Source: CAZUZD01 sp964624465
GTDB lineage: Bacteria; Planctomycetota; Planctomycetia; Isosphaerales; Isosphaeraceae
Direction of reading: 5' to 3'
DNA: 62,237 bases
Assembly (NCBI GenBank): GCA_964624465.1
Contig: CAZUZD010000005.1
Coordinates: 1-62,237, forward strand
The notes below the pieces were generated by a model. The model saw only the letters and a list, made by a program, of their open reading frames with translations. It made no database searches and was not told the DNA's origin. This document shows positions 25,022 through 34,679 of this stretch, in pieces. The position numbers and the translations under genes were made by a program. Each line of letters starts with the position of its first letter. Position 1 is the stretch's first letter.

Positions 25022-26470
25022 ATGAGTGACGACGGGACCGGGCCCAAGCCTGCCGCCAAGACCATCTCCTTCGTCAGCCTCGGCTGCCCGAAGAACCTCG
25101 TCGACTCGGAGCGCATGCTCGGACTGCTCGCCAGGGACGGGTACACCCTCGTCCCCGAGGGCGAGAAGGCCGACCTGGTGATCATCAACACCTGCGGGTT
25201 CATCGACTCGGCGCGGCAGGAGTCGCTGGGCGTGATCCGCGAGATGCTCGAGCGCAAGAAGGCTGGCGAGCTCAAGGGCGTGCTCGTCGCCGGCTGCCTT
25301 GCCGAGCGCGAGAAGGACCTCCTCCGGGAGCAGGTTCCCGACGTCGACCAGATCCTCGGGGTCCACGCCCGCGAGTCGATCGTCGAGATCGCCGAGCGGA
25401 TCATCCAGGGTGGCCTCGACGAGCAGCGCAGCCTGTTCCGCCCGGCCCCGGTGCGGGCCCAGGAGGACACGGCCCGGCTGCGGATCACCCCCCGACACCT
25501 GGCCTACCTGAAGGTCTCCGAGGGCTGCGACCGGCTCTGCACCTTCTGCGCGATCCCGTTCATGCGGGGCAAGCACGTCACCAAGCCGATCGAGGAGGTC
25601 GTCCGCGAGGCGACCGAGCTCGCCGCGGACGGCGTCCGCGAGCTGAACCTCGTCGCCCAGGACATGACGTACTACGGCCTCGACCTCTACGGCCGCCCCC
25701 GCCTCGCCGAGCTGCTCACCGAGCTGGGCCAGATCGACGGCCTGGACTGGATCCGGGTGCTCTACAACTACCCGCAGTTCGTCTCCGACGAGCTTTTGGA
25801 GGCACTCGCCACGACACCACGGGTGGTGCCGTACCTCGACATGCCGTTGCAGCACATCAACGACCGCATGCTCAAGCTGATGAACCGCCGCCATACCCGC
25901 GCCGAGACCGAGTTGATCATCGCTCGCATGCGGGCGGCGATCCCGAACCTGGTGCTGCGGACGACCTTCATCGCGGGCTTCCCGGGCGAGACCGAGGCGG
26001 AGTTCCAGGAGCTCCGCGACTTCGTGGCCGAGACGAAGTTCCAGCGCCTGGGGGTCTTCTCCTACTCGTTCGAGCCCGACACCCCGGCGGCCAAGCTCTC
26101 CGGCCACCTCGACGACGCCACCAAGCAGACGCGGGTCGCGGCCATCATGGAGACGCAGCAGCCGATCGCCTTCGGCTTCAACGCCGGCCTGGTCGGCCAG
26201 ACGCTCGACGTGCTGATCGACGCCGTGTCCCCGCGCGGCGGCTACCAGGGCCGCACGTTCGCCGACGCCCCCGACGTCGACGGCGTCGTGTTCGTCCAGG
26301 GCAGCGGCCTGGAGCCGGGCGACCTGATCGCCTGCGAGATCATCGGCACGGCCGGTTATGACCTGATCGCCAGGGCCGGCGAGCGGCCCCCCAGTCGCCG
26401 GAAGTCCCGCCCTCGGGCTCGCCGACAGCGCCCGGGATCCTCGAGCCTGCTGCCGATCGTCGATGCCTGA
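25022..26470 (+). CDS. rimO: Ribosomal protein S12 methylthiotransferase
   Basis: 482-residue radical-SAM enzyme that methylthiolates an aspartate of ribosomal protein S12. The N-terminal UPF0004 domain has three cluster cysteines (SLGCPKNLVDSE, NTCGFI and AGCLAER). The radical-SAM triad is CDRLCTFC in SEGCDRLCTFCAIPF, and a TRAM domain lies near 400-460. SLGCPKNLVDSE and YLDMPLQHINDRML mark RimO rather than MiaB. The C-terminus has a 25-residue basic tail. TTG at 25016 is an alternative start closer to AGGAGC. Both of its clusters would be built by the Fe-S genes just upstream. Confidence 0.95.
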   Translation: MSDDGTGPKPAAKTISFVSLGCPKNLVDSERMLGLLARDGYTLVPEGEKADLVIINTCGFIDSARQESLGVIREMLERKKAGELKGVLVAGCLAEREKDLLREQVPDVDQILGVHARESIVEIAERIIQGGLDEQRSLFRPAPVRAQEDTARLRITPRHLAYLKVSEGCDRLCTFCAIPFMRGKHVTKPIEEVVREATELAADGVRELNLVAQDMTYYGLDLYGRPRLAELLTELGQIDGLDWIRVLYNYPQFVSDELLEALATTPRVVPYLDMPLQHINDRMLKLMNRRHTRAETELIIARMRAAIPNLVLRTTFIAGFPGETEAEFQELRDFVAETKFQRLGVFSYSFEPDTPAAKLSGHLDDATKQTRVAAIMETQQPIAFGFNAGLVGQTLDVLIDAVSPRGGYQGRTFADAPDVDGVVFVQGSGLEPGDLIACEIIGTAGYDLIARAGERPPSRRKSRPRARRQRPGSSSLLPIVDA

Positions 26471-26482
26471 CGCCAGCACACC

Positions 26483-26513
26483 GTCCCGTCCGCACAGCCG
26501 TTGCGGTCGGGAC
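26483..26513 (+). terminator. Hairpin after rimO
   Basis: Arms 26483-26494 and 26502-26513 pair over 11 of 12 positions (one T-T mismatch) around a 7-nt loop. It lies only 21 nt before the pgsA start and so may act as an attenuator or partial terminator. Confidence 0.5.
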
Positions 26514-26533
26514 CTGACCGGGAGAGTCGTGTG

Positions 26534-27139
26534 ATGGGTCTGGCCTCCGAGTCGTCCTCCGCCGGTGCAGGGCGTGATGCCCGTGTCCCGCGGTTCTGGA
26601 ACGTGCCGAATAGCCTCTCGGTCGCCCGCCTGGCGCTGGCCGGCGTGGTCTTCGCGCTCATTGACCACGCGCACTACCTGCCGGCCCTGGTCGTCTTCGT
26701 GGTCGCGGCGCTGACCGACGCGCTCGACGGCTACCTGGCCCGCCTGCTGAACCAGGCGACGGCCATCGGCCGGCAGCTCGACCCGCTGGTCGACAAGGTC
26801 ATCGTCGCCGGGGCGCTCATCCACCTGCTGCCGGTGCCGCACACCGGGCTGGCGCCGTGGATGATCACGCTGATCGTGACCCGCGAGCTGATCGTGCAGG
26901 CGATCCGCAGCATGGTCGAGGGCAAGGGCGTGGCCTTCGGCGCGCGGACCTCGGGCAAGCTCAAGACGGTGCTCCAGTGCGCCTCGATCACCGGCATCCT
27001 GCTCTCGCTGGGCATGACGCTGCCGGGCCCCTGGCTCTGGGTGCGCGATGCGCTGACCTGGTCGGCCGTGGGGCTGACCCTCTACAGCGGCCTGATCTAC
27101 GTCTTCGCCGCCTGGCCGCACCTCCGCGAGCCCTCGTGA
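26534..27139 (+). CDS. pgsA: CDP-diacylglycerol-glycerol-3-phosphate 3-phosphatidyltransferase
   Basis: 201-residue integral membrane enzyme that makes phosphatidylglycerol phosphate. The CDP-alcohol phosphotransferase signature D-x2-DG-x2-AR-x8-G-x3-D-x3-D is complete, starting at DALDGYLAR and ending at RQLDPLVD. About five transmembrane helices are visible. Length fits the family. GGGAGAG lies 8 nt before the ATG; a GTG at 26531 is the only close alternative. It is 64 nt upstream of uppP on the same strand, so two lipid-pathway genes are neighbours. Other CDP-alcohol transferases share the motif, but the NVPNSLSVARL start favours PgsA. Confidence 0.9.
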   Translation: MGLASESSSAGAGRDARVPRFWNVPNSLSVARLALAGVVFALIDHAHYLPALVVFVVAALTDALDGYLARLLNQATAIGRQLDPLVDKVIVAGALIHLLPVPHTGLAPWMITLIVTRELIVQAIRSMVEGKGVAFGARTSGKLKTVLQCASITGILLSLGMTLPGPWLWVRDALTWSAVGLTLYSGLIYVFAAWPHLREPS

Positions 27140-27203
27140 GCCCACCGGAATCCCCTGCCACCCGACGCCCCACCGAACGATCTCCCGCGGAGCCTGATGT
27201 CTC

Positions 27204-28217
27204 ATGGAGTGGCTGCAATCCCTGATCCTGGGCGTGGTGCAGGGCATCACCGAGTTCCTGCCGATCTCCAGTGACGGCCACCTGTCCCTGTTCCAGCTCC
27301 TCTGGCCCCGGGCGAGCCAGGCGGGAGCGACGCATTCGAGCTTCGACTTCTTCTTCGACGTGATGCTGCACCTCGGCACGGCCACGGCGATCGTCGTCTA
27401 CTACCGCCAGCCGATCCTCGACGGCATTCGCGGCTTCCTGTTCGGCGCCAGCGACGTCCCGCCGGGCTTCTCGCGGGCCGAGCTGTTCCGCATCGGCCTG
27501 CTCGTGTTCGTGGCCACGCTGCCGCTGGTCCCCGATGCCCTGTTCTTCAAGCCCTGGATCGAGAAGGCCTTCCAGAGCCTGACCGCCGTCGGCGTCGGGT
27601 TCCTGATCACGGCCGCCGTCCTGGCGATCACGACCCGGCTCAAGGGCGGGGCAATCGGACCGGCCGAGACGACGCCCACGCATGCCCTGCTGATCGGCAT
27701 CGCCCAGGCGTTCGCCCCCTTGCCGGGGGTCAGCCGCAGCGGCCTGACGATCGCCATGGCCCTGGCCCTGGGCTTCCAGCGCACCTGGGCGGTCGGCTTC
27801 AGCCTGCTGCTGGCCGTGCCGGCCATCCTGGGCGCCGCGGTGTTCGAACTCCGGAAGGTGGACCTGGACGGTCTCAGCGGCAGCCTGATCGCCCAGACCG
27901 TGGTTGCCACCATTGTCGCCGGCCTGGTCGGGTTCGCGGCGATCACCTGGCTGGTCCGCGTTGTCCGCGGCGGGCGGCTCTGGTATTTTTCTGTATACCT
28001 GGTGGTGCTCGGGCTGGTGACCCTGGCGCTGGCCCAGCAGCGGGGGAGCGCGACCGATGCCATCATCCCGTCTCCTGCGGATCGGGGCGTGCGACCCGAG
28101 GCGGTGGGAGCGGGCGCTGGCCGAGCCGACGACCGGCTCCCGCGTGCTCTGGATCGTGCCGAATCGCCTGGTCCGGGAGCGGGTCGAGTCGGCCTGGGCG
28201 CTCCAGCCGTCTCCTGA
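27204..28217 (+). CDS. uppP: Undecaprenyl-diphosphatase with out-of-family C-terminal tail
   Basis: 337-residue membrane phosphatase that recycles undecaprenyl pyrophosphate for cell-wall synthesis. Both catalytic motifs are visible: GITEFLPISSDGHL (with Asp where Thr is usual) and PLPGVSRSGLTI. About eight transmembrane helices end near LVVLGLVTLALAQ. The remaining ~55 residues are Ala/Gly/Arg-rich, match no family feature and overlap the next gene by 161 nt in a different frame. The usual stop has probably been lost and translation reads into the neighbour. Start ATG at 27204. Confidence 0.9.
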   Translation: MEWLQSLILGVVQGITEFLPISSDGHLSLFQLLWPRASQAGATHSSFDFFFDVMLHLGTATAIVVYYRQPILDGIRGFLFGASDVPPGFSRAELFRIGLLVFVATLPLVPDALFFKPWIEKAFQSLTAVGVGFLITAAVLAITTRLKGGAIGPAETTPTHALLIGIAQAFAPLPGVSRSGLTIAMALALGFQRTWAVGFSLLLAVPAILGAAVFELRKVDLDGLSGSLIAQTVVATIVAGLVGFAAITWLVRVVRGGRLWYFSVYLVVLGLVTLALAQQRGSATDAIIPSPADRGVRPEAVGAGAGRADDRLPRALDRAESPGPGAGRVGLGAPAVS

Positions 28218-31200
28218 GCCGGCCGAGTGCTGGACCTGGCCCGAGCTCTGGGCCCAGGCCCGCCGGCACCGCGATCGCGGCGTGACGCTGCTCTCCCCGG
28301 CCGCCCTGCGCGCCGTCGTGGTCGAGGCCATCGACCGGGCCGGCCGCGAGGGCGGGCTCGCGACCCTGGGCGACCTGGCCGGCACGGCCGGATTCCGCCG
28401 GGCCCTGGCCGGTCGCTTCCGCGCCTGGGCCGCGCTCGGCCGCAAGCCGGACGGACCCATCCCGGCCGGCGTCACGGCCGACGAGTGGGGCGTCTATCGG
28501 ATCTATCGCGGGCTGCTGAAACGCCTCGACGGCGACGATGAGGCGGGCTTCGCCCTCCAGGCCGCCGGCTGGCTGAAGGCCGAGGCCCCCCGCTGGCTCG
28601 GGCCCGAGGCCGCAGTGACGATCGTCGACCCGACCCCCAGCGGCCTGGCCGTCCGCCACGCCATCGAGGCCCTCGCCGCCGGCGCCGGCTCGGTCCAGAT
28701 CCTGCTCGGATTCGAACCCGAGGACGACCGCCGCGAGGTTTTCGCCGACGTGGTCGGCTTGCAGCACTGGCTCGAAGAGCACGGCTTCCGCACGGTGGTC
28801 GATGATCCCGACGGGCTCCCGATCCGTCCGAGTGGCCTGACGGCACTGTCCCGCTCGCTGTTCTGCCCGCCGGGAGCCGCGCCCGCGGACGCGACCGAGG
28901 GTCTCACGATCTCCGGCGCCCCGCGTGGGGAGGGCGTGGCCCTGATTGCCGCCCGGACGGTGCTGGACCGCCTCCAGGCCGGGGCCGACCCCGACGACGT
29001 GGTGGTCGTGCTGCCGCGCTGGGACGAGCAGGCCGAGGCGATCGTCGCGACCCTGAACGACTGGGGAGTGCCAGCCGACGGCGGCCCCGCGGCCCCGCCG
29101 GCAGCCGATCCGGCGGTGGCCGCGCTGCTGGCGGCGATCGAGCTGCCCGCGCTGGGGTGGGAGAGTCGTGCCCTGCGGCACCTGCTCCGGAACGGCCGGC
29201 TCCGGCCCGACTGGGTCGCGAGCCGCGAGCCGATGGCCCTGGCCCAGGCGGCGGCCGAGATCCGCGAGACGCGGGTTTATCGTGGTCTGCCAGCGATCCG
29301 TCGCGCACTCGTCGAGCGCGGCCGGACCGAGGACGAGTCGGGGGAGCCGCTCGACCACCGCCGCCTCCGCCGCGCTGAGCGGGCCCGCCGGGCGCTGGCA
29401 ATCGTGGACGAGCTGGTCCGATTGCTCGACGGCTTGTCCGCCGCCGTGCCCTGGCCGGTGCAGGTCGAGAAGCTCCGCGCGGTCGCCACCGGGCTGGGAT
29501 TGGCGCACGGCGAGGCTCCCGGGCTGGAGTCCCTCTGGGGGGCACTCGAAGACCACGGCGCAGTGCTCGACGGACTCGGAGAGGCCGGCGCCGCCGTCTA
29601 CTGGGCCGACTGCGCCCGGGAGGTCCGGGGCATTGCCCGGGAGCTGGTCCCCGAGTCCGAGCCGCCGGCACCCGGGAGTGTGCGGGTCCTGACGGCGGTG
29701 GAGCTGATGGACGCCTCGGCGCCTCATATCGTCGTTGCCGGGCTGGAGGAGGGGGCCTTTCCCAGCCGAGACGCGGTGCTGCTGGCCCCCGCGGCCGAGG
29801 CCGACGACGACAGCGGGATCGAGCCCGACCGTGCGGCGCTGGCCCGCGAGATGCGACGGTTCCTGGCCGTGGTGGCGGCCGCGCAGGAGTCGCTCACGTT
29901 CATCGTGCCGACGACCGACGAGAAGGGTCAGGAGGTCCTGTCGGCGGGGTTCCTCGACGACGTCCGCCAGGTCTTCACGACCGCGGCCTGGGACGGCTGC
30001 CGGACCGAGATCCGGCGGTTTGACCCGATCCTGCCCGCGTCGCTGGCGATTGCACCGGCCGAAGCCCGCGTGCGGGCGGTGGGGCTGGCCTGCCTGGAGG
30101 GTCAGGTCGACGGCCTGCGTACGCTGGCGGGCCACGACGCGCACCGGCCCGCGCTCGACGGGGCCGGGCTGGCGCTGGGGCTCTCGTACCAGCGGCATCG
30201 CCGGGCGGAGTATGGGCCGTACGACGGGCTCCTCAACAACCCCGCGATCGTGACGCGGCTGGCCGAGAGCTTCGGACCCGGCCGTCCGGTCTTCAGCGCC
30301 AGCCAGCTCGAAACGCTCGCGGAGTGCCCGTACAAGTTCTTCCTCCGGCACGTGCTTCGTCTGAAGCCGCCCGAGGACCACGAGGAGTTCGACGAGGACC
30401 ACATCCTGCGCGGCCACACCGCCCATGCCGCGCTCGAGCAGCTGCACATCCGGCTCCGCGACGTGCCCGAGGACGGAGTGCCCCTGGCCGACCGCGTGCG
30501 TGATGGGATCGGCCCGGCCATTCTCGCCGAGCTGGAACACCAGCCGCCGCCGACGAGTGACGTCGATGCGGGCCTGCGGCGGATCAACGCCGAGCGAATG
30601 TTGCGGACCGGGGCCCGGTACGCCGACCAGTTCGCCAGCTACCTGACGCCGAAGCGTGGCAAGACCGCGCTGGACGTGGTCTGCCACGACTTCGAGGTCA
30701 AGTTCGGTCAGGAGGACGGCCCGTTCGAGGGCCTGCAACTGGGTGGACCCGAGGTGGGCGTGCGGCTGCAGGGGATGATCGACCGGATCGACCTCGTGCA
30801 CCACGACGGCAAGACGTACTTCCGGGTCATCGATTACAAGACTGGTCACGGCTTCAGCGAGAAGGATCTGAACGCTGGACTGGCCCTGCAACTTCCCCTG
30901 TACGCGCTGGCGGTGCGCAATCTGATCTTGCGGGACCAGCCGGCCGAGCTGCTCGACGGCGCGTACTGGGAGCTGGGCGATGGCGGCTTCAAGGCGGTGC
31001 TCAAGATGTACGAGCCCAAGGGCGGTGGTCTGCAGGCCAGGGGGGACTGGGACGAGCTGATCGCGCGGGTGGAGGCGTTTGTTGCGGCCCTGGTCGACCG
31101 CCTGCGCCGCGGCCACTTCCCGGTTGCCCCGCGCCACCAGGAGTGCACGCGCTCGTGCGAGTTCCAGCACGTCTGCCGGATCACCCCGATCCGACAGGTG

Positions 31201-31245
31201 GGCAAGACCTGGGCCGAGGCGCCCCGGATGGAGCCCTCGCGATGA
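28057..31245 (+). CDS. AddB-like PD-(D/E)XK exonuclease/helicase-fold subunit
   Basis: 1062 residues. The N-terminal half is an AddB-type inactive helicase fold starting near GSRVLWIVPNRLVRERVES, with RVLTAVELMDAS and AGLEEGAFPSRD in the second domain. The C-terminal PD-(D/E)XK nuclease has FRVIDYKTG (D926, K928), preceded by MIDRID and followed by LQLPLYAL. A four-cysteine cluster (C757, C1030, C1034, C1040) matches the AddB 4Fe-4S staple. With the helicase that follows it would process double-strand DNA ends for recombination. Its stop overlaps the next start (ATGA), so the two are translationally coupled. Its start lies inside uppP. Confidence 0.87.
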   Translation: MPSSRLLRIGACDPRRWERALAEPTTGSRVLWIVPNRLVRERVESAWALQPSPEPAECWTWPELWAQARRHRDRGVTLLSPAALRAVVVEAIDRAGREGGLATLGDLAGTAGFRRALAGRFRAWAALGRKPDGPIPAGVTADEWGVYRIYRGLLKRLDGDDEAGFALQAAGWLKAEAPRWLGPEAAVTIVDPTPSGLAVRHAIEALAAGAGSVQILLGFEPEDDRREVFADVVGLQHWLEEHGFRTVVDDPDGLPIRPSGLTALSRSLFCPPGAAPADATEGLTISGAPRGEGVALIAARTVLDRLQAGADPDDVVVVLPRWDEQAEAIVATLNDWGVPADGGPAAPPAADPAVAALLAAIELPALGWESRALRHLLRNGRLRPDWVASREPMALAQAAAEIRETRVYRGLPAIRRALVERGRTEDESGEPLDHRRLRRAERARRALAIVDELVRLLDGLSAAVPWPVQVEKLRAVATGLGLAHGEAPGLESLWGALEDHGAVLDGLGEAGAAVYWADCAREVRGIARELVPESEPPAPGSVRVLTAVELMDASAPHIVVAGLEEGAFPSRDAVLLAPAAEADDDSGIEPDRAALAREMRRFLAVVAAAQESLTFIVPTTDEKGQEVLSAGFLDDVRQVFTTAAWDGCRTEIRRFDPILPASLAIAPAEARVRAVGLACLEGQVDGLRTLAGHDAHRPALDGAGLALGLSYQRHRRAEYGPYDGLLNNPAIVTRLAESFGPGRPVFSASQLETLAECPYKFFLRHVLRLKPPEDHEEFDEDHILRGHTAHAALEQLHIRLRDVPEDGVPLADRVRDGIGPAILAELEHQPPPTSDVDAGLRRINAERMLRTGARYADQFASYLTPKRGKTALDVVCHDFEVKFGQEDGPFEGLQLGGPEVGVRLQGMIDRIDLVHHDGKTYFRVIDYKTGHGFSEKDLNAGLALQLPLYALAVRNLILRDQPAELLDGAYWELGDGGFKAVLKMYEPKGGGLQARGDWDELIARVEAFVAALVDRLRRGHFPVAPRHQECTRSCEFQHVCRITPIRQVGKTWAEAPRMEPSR

Positions 31246-34200
31246 CGGCGACCGGCCACTCGCATGACGGGCCGCCCCTCACGCCGCAGCAGGCCGCCGC
31301 CCTCGGGGTGGTCGCGGCCAGCGTGGCCCTCAGCGCCGGGGCGGGCTGCGGCAAGACCCGCGTGCTCACCGAGCGCTACCTGCGCTATCTCGAAGGTCCC
31401 GACCGCCGGCCACTGGGTTCGATCGTCGCCCTCACCTTCACCGAGAAGGCCGCCCGGGAGCTCCGCCAGCGGGTCCGCGCGGCGTGCCGACGCCGGCTCG
31501 ATCGCGGCGACGACCCGGCCTACTGGCGCGGCGTGCTCCGCGGCCTGGAGGCGGCCCCGATCGGCACGTTCCACGAGTGCTGTGGCCGGCTCCTCAGGCG
31601 CTTCGCCGTCGAGGCCGGCCTGGAGCCCGGCTTCGGGGTGCTCGAGGAGACGATCGCCCCCTCCTTCCGCGAGGAGGCGCTGAGCGCCTGCCTCCGGCGC
31701 TGGCTGGCCGAGGGCGACCCGGACCTGCACGAGCTGGCGGTGGCCTACAGCCTCCGCGTCGTGCGGCAGACGCTCGTCGACCTGATCGCCGACCGTGGCG
31801 GTCGCGACTACCAGCTCTGGTCCGAGGCCGAGCCCGAGACGATCGTGGCCATCTGGCGGGAGGTCTGGCTGCGCCTGGGCCTACCGCTGGCCCTCGACCG
31901 GGTTGCGCGGGCCGGCGAGCCATTGCTGAAACTCCTCGGGCAATTCGACTGCACCAACCGCGTGATGAACGAGCGGATCGCCTGGCTCCGGTCCGAGGTG
32001 CCCGCGCTTCCGAAGGCACGCTCGCCACACGAAGCCCTCGCCGAGGTGCAGACGTACGCCCTGGTGAAGGGGGCCGGCGGCGCCGAGGCGTGGGAAGCGA
32101 AGGATGTCTACACGCTGGTCCAGTCGGAGCTCGCCAAGCTCCGCAAGGCGGCCGGAGGCCTGCTTGAAACGCTGAAGCTGCTGGAGGCGGACAGCGTGCC
32201 GGCGGCGCGCCGCTCGCGGCAGTTCGCCAGGCTGGCTGCCGAGGCGGTCGAGGCATACGCGCGGCTGAAGCGGGATCGCGGCCTGCTCGACTTCGACGAC
32301 CTGCTCCACCACGCCCGTCGCCTGCTGCTGACCGGCCCCGACTCCGTGCGCGAGCGGCTGGCCGCCGAGATCTCGGTGGTCCTCGTCGATGAGTTCCAGG
32401 ACACCGATCCCGTCCAGGCCGAGATCCTGGAACGCCTCGCTGCACCCGACCTGCTGGGCGGCCGTGTCTTCCTGGTCGGCGACATCAAGCAATCGATCTA
32501 CCGGTTCCGTGGCGCGGAGCCCAGGCTCTTCGAGGAGTATCGCGGCCGGTTCCCCGAGGCGGGCCGCAAGGCGCTCACCGAGAACTTCCGCAGCGCCCCG
32601 GGCATCATCACGTTCGTCAACGCCCTGTTCGCCGATCGCTTCCCGGGCGCCGAGCACCGGCTCGAACCTCGCTCCAGCCGTTATGCGACCCCCGACGGGC
32701 CCGCCGTCACCTTCCTCTGGGCGACTGAGGCCGGAGCCGCCGAGGGTGAGGCCGACCGTGACGAGCCCGACGAGTCCGAGGCCCAGGGCGGTCGACCGAA
32801 GGACGAGTCAGGCAATGCGGACGCCCGACGGCGGGTCGAGGCCCGCTGGCTGGCACGCTGGGTCGCGCAGCGGCTCGCCGAGGGCCGGCCGGTGTGGGAT
32901 GAGGCCGTCGGTGGGGTGCGGCCGGCGCACGCCGGCGATGTCGTGTTCCTGTTCCGGTCGCTCAGTGATGCCGCTTGCTACGAGAACGCCCTGATCGCCG
33001 AGGGCCTGGATTACTACGTCGTGGGCGGTGCGGCGTTCTTCGTGCAGCAAGAGGTCCTCGACCTGATCAACCTGCTGACGGCGATCGAGGACCCGTTCGA
33101 CGAACTGGCCCTGGCCGGCGTGCTCCGCAGCCCGTTCTTCGGGGTCAGCGACGAGGGCCTATACTGGCTCGCCCAGGCCGGCGGCGGCGAGCTGGCGGCC
33201 GGCCTGGCCCGAGGATCCGAGGTGAACGACCTCGACGAGACGGACCGCCAGCGGGTCGAGCGGGCCGCGCGGCTGCTGGGTGCCTGGCGGGCTCGCAAGG
33301 ACCGCGAACCGATCGCCCGCCTGCTCGATCGCGCGCTGGCGGAATCGGGCTACGAGGCCGCGCTGCTGGGCGAGTATCTGGGCGAACGCAAGCGGGCCAA
33401 CTGCCGCAAGCTGGTGCGAATCGCCGCCCGGTTCGATCGCCAGGGTGGCCTGACCCTCGCCGACTTCGTCGCCCGCCTGCGGGCCGACCTGCGGAAACCG
33501 CCACGCGAGGAGCAGGCCGCCACCACCGACGAGGCCGGGCAGGCGGTGCGGATCATGACCGTCCACCAGTCCAAGGGGCTGGAGTTCCCGATCGTCGTCG
33601 TACCCGACCTCGATCGCAAGGCGCCCCCCGGCTCGGACCGGGTGAAGTTTCACTCCGAGCTCGGTCCGGTGGCTGAGGATCCACCCGAGGTCGGCCCCGA
33701 CGAGGCAAACCTGGGCTCGGTCTGTATCAAGGAGATCGAGGCCCAGGAGGAGCGACTGGAAGCCCACCGACTGCTCTACGTCGCGACCACGCGTGCGCGG
33801 GAACTTCTCGTCCTCTCGGCCGCCGTCGGCCCCGAGGCCCGGCCCGCGTCGCCTGCGATGCAGCTCATCGCCGAGCGGTTCGACCGGGTGACCGGCGCCT
33901 GCCTCGCCACCCTGCCCGACGGTCTTCCGACGCCCGAGGTCTCGGTCGTCTGCACCGAGCCGCCCGCCCTGCCGCACTTCGGAGAACGCCGCCGACGGCC
34001 CCGGCTCCGGGCCGTCGCCCGCACCATCGAGCGGTCGGCGGTGACGCGCATCGGCGCTGAGGACGCCGGCCTGATGACTCGGCTTCCACGCCGGATCGAC
34101 CTGGATCCCGCGGCCGGCCTCTCGCCGCTGGCGGCGCGCACCGATCGCGTCGTGCGGGCGGCTCTGGGCGTACCGGCGATCCTGAACGATCGGATCGAGG

Positions 34201-34679
34201 TGGGGGCGCTGGTGGCCCAGTGCGCCCGTCGACTGACGCCGCGACCCTCGCCCGAGGACGTGGCCCGGGCGGCCCGCCGGCTCTCGGTCTGGGCCGTCGG
34301 GCCGATGCACCGCGATCTGGCCGAGAGCCCCGAGCGGGAGCAGGCCCTGGCCTGGCGGCTCTCCTGGCCCACCGGCGCGGGTGGTCCTCCGACGGTCATC
34401 ACCGGCCGCCTCGACTTCCTGGTCCGCGATCGCAACGGCCGGCGGTGCCTGATGGTGGTGGCCGACGCGGAGGCCCCCGTCGAGCGCGAGCGGCTGCGGC
34501 TGCTGCTGGCGGTGCCCGCGCTCGGACTCGACCCGGCCGACCTCAGCATCGGCTGGCGGGTCCAGCTCCAGCCGACTGGCTCGGTGATGATCCACGGCGA
34601 GGAGCAATTCGACCACGCGACGATCGCGGCCGCGTTCGAGGCTTATCGGGCCCGGCTCGGGCCGGCCGCTCACTCCTGA
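31242..34679 (+). CDS. AddA-like UvrD/Rep helicase with degenerate nuclease motif
   Basis: 1145-residue superfamily 1A helicase. The motifs are in order: Walker A AGAGCGKT, LTFTEKAA, LLDFDDLL, motif II VDEFQDTD, motif III VGDIKQSIYRFRGAEP, ENFRS, motif V TVHQSKGLEFPIVVVP and motif VI LYVATTRAREL. The C-terminus has a RecB-nuclease-like region (VITGRLDFLV), but the catalytic DYK triad is replaced by V-V-A1074-D-A-E1077 and no lysine follows. The nuclease is therefore probably inactive, leaving the AddB-like partner as the only cutter. The ATG overlaps the previous stop by 4 nt. Its end overlaps the convergent DUF1570 gene by 10 nt. Confidence 0.9.
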   Translation: MTATGHSHDGPPLTPQQAAALGVVAASVALSAGAGCGKTRVLTERYLRYLEGPDRRPLGSIVALTFTEKAARELRQRVRAACRRRLDRGDDPAYWRGVLRGLEAAPIGTFHECCGRLLRRFAVEAGLEPGFGVLEETIAPSFREEALSACLRRWLAEGDPDLHELAVAYSLRVVRQTLVDLIADRGGRDYQLWSEAEPETIVAIWREVWLRLGLPLALDRVARAGEPLLKLLGQFDCTNRVMNERIAWLRSEVPALPKARSPHEALAEVQTYALVKGAGGAEAWEAKDVYTLVQSELAKLRKAAGGLLETLKLLEADSVPAARRSRQFARLAAEAVEAYARLKRDRGLLDFDDLLHHARRLLLTGPDSVRERLAAEISVVLVDEFQDTDPVQAEILERLAAPDLLGGRVFLVGDIKQSIYRFRGAEPRLFEEYRGRFPEAGRKALTENFRSAPGIITFVNALFADRFPGAEHRLEPRSSRYATPDGPAVTFLWATEAGAAEGEADRDEPDESEAQGGRPKDESGNADARRRVEARWLARWVAQRLAEGRPVWDEAVGGVRPAHAGDVVFLFRSLSDAACYENALIAEGLDYYVVGGAAFFVQQEVLDLINLLTAIEDPFDELALAGVLRSPFFGVSDEGLYWLAQAGGGELAAGLARGSEVNDLDETDRQRVERAARLLGAWRARKDREPIARLLDRALAESGYEAALLGEYLGERKRANCRKLVRIAARFDRQGGLTLADFVARLRADLRKPPREEQAATTDEAGQAVRIMTVHQSKGLEFPIVVVPDLDRKAPPGSDRVKFHSELGPVAEDPPEVGPDEANLGSVCIKEIEAQEERLEAHRLLYVATTRARELLVLSAAVGPEARPASPAMQLIAERFDRVTGACLATLPDGLPTPEVSVVCTEPPALPHFGERRRRPRLRAVARTIERSAVTRIGAEDAGLMTRLPRRIDLDPAAGLSPLAARTDRVVRAALGVPAILNDRIEVGALVAQCARRLTPRPSPEDVARAARRLSVWAVGPMHRDLAESPEREQALAWRLSWPTGAGGPPTVITGRLDFLVRDRNGRRCLMVVADAEAPVERERLRLLLAVPALGLDPADLSIGWRVQLQPTGSVMIHGEEQFDHATIAAAFEAYRARLGPAAHS

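Noticed and set aside
24941..27385. 814-codon minus-strand frame opposite rimO and pgsA
   Set aside because: It spans two well-identified plus-strand genes and has no features.
28063..31170. 1035-codon open frame antisense to the AddB-like gene
   Set aside because: No motif or plausible start; the plus strand carries the nuclease motifs.
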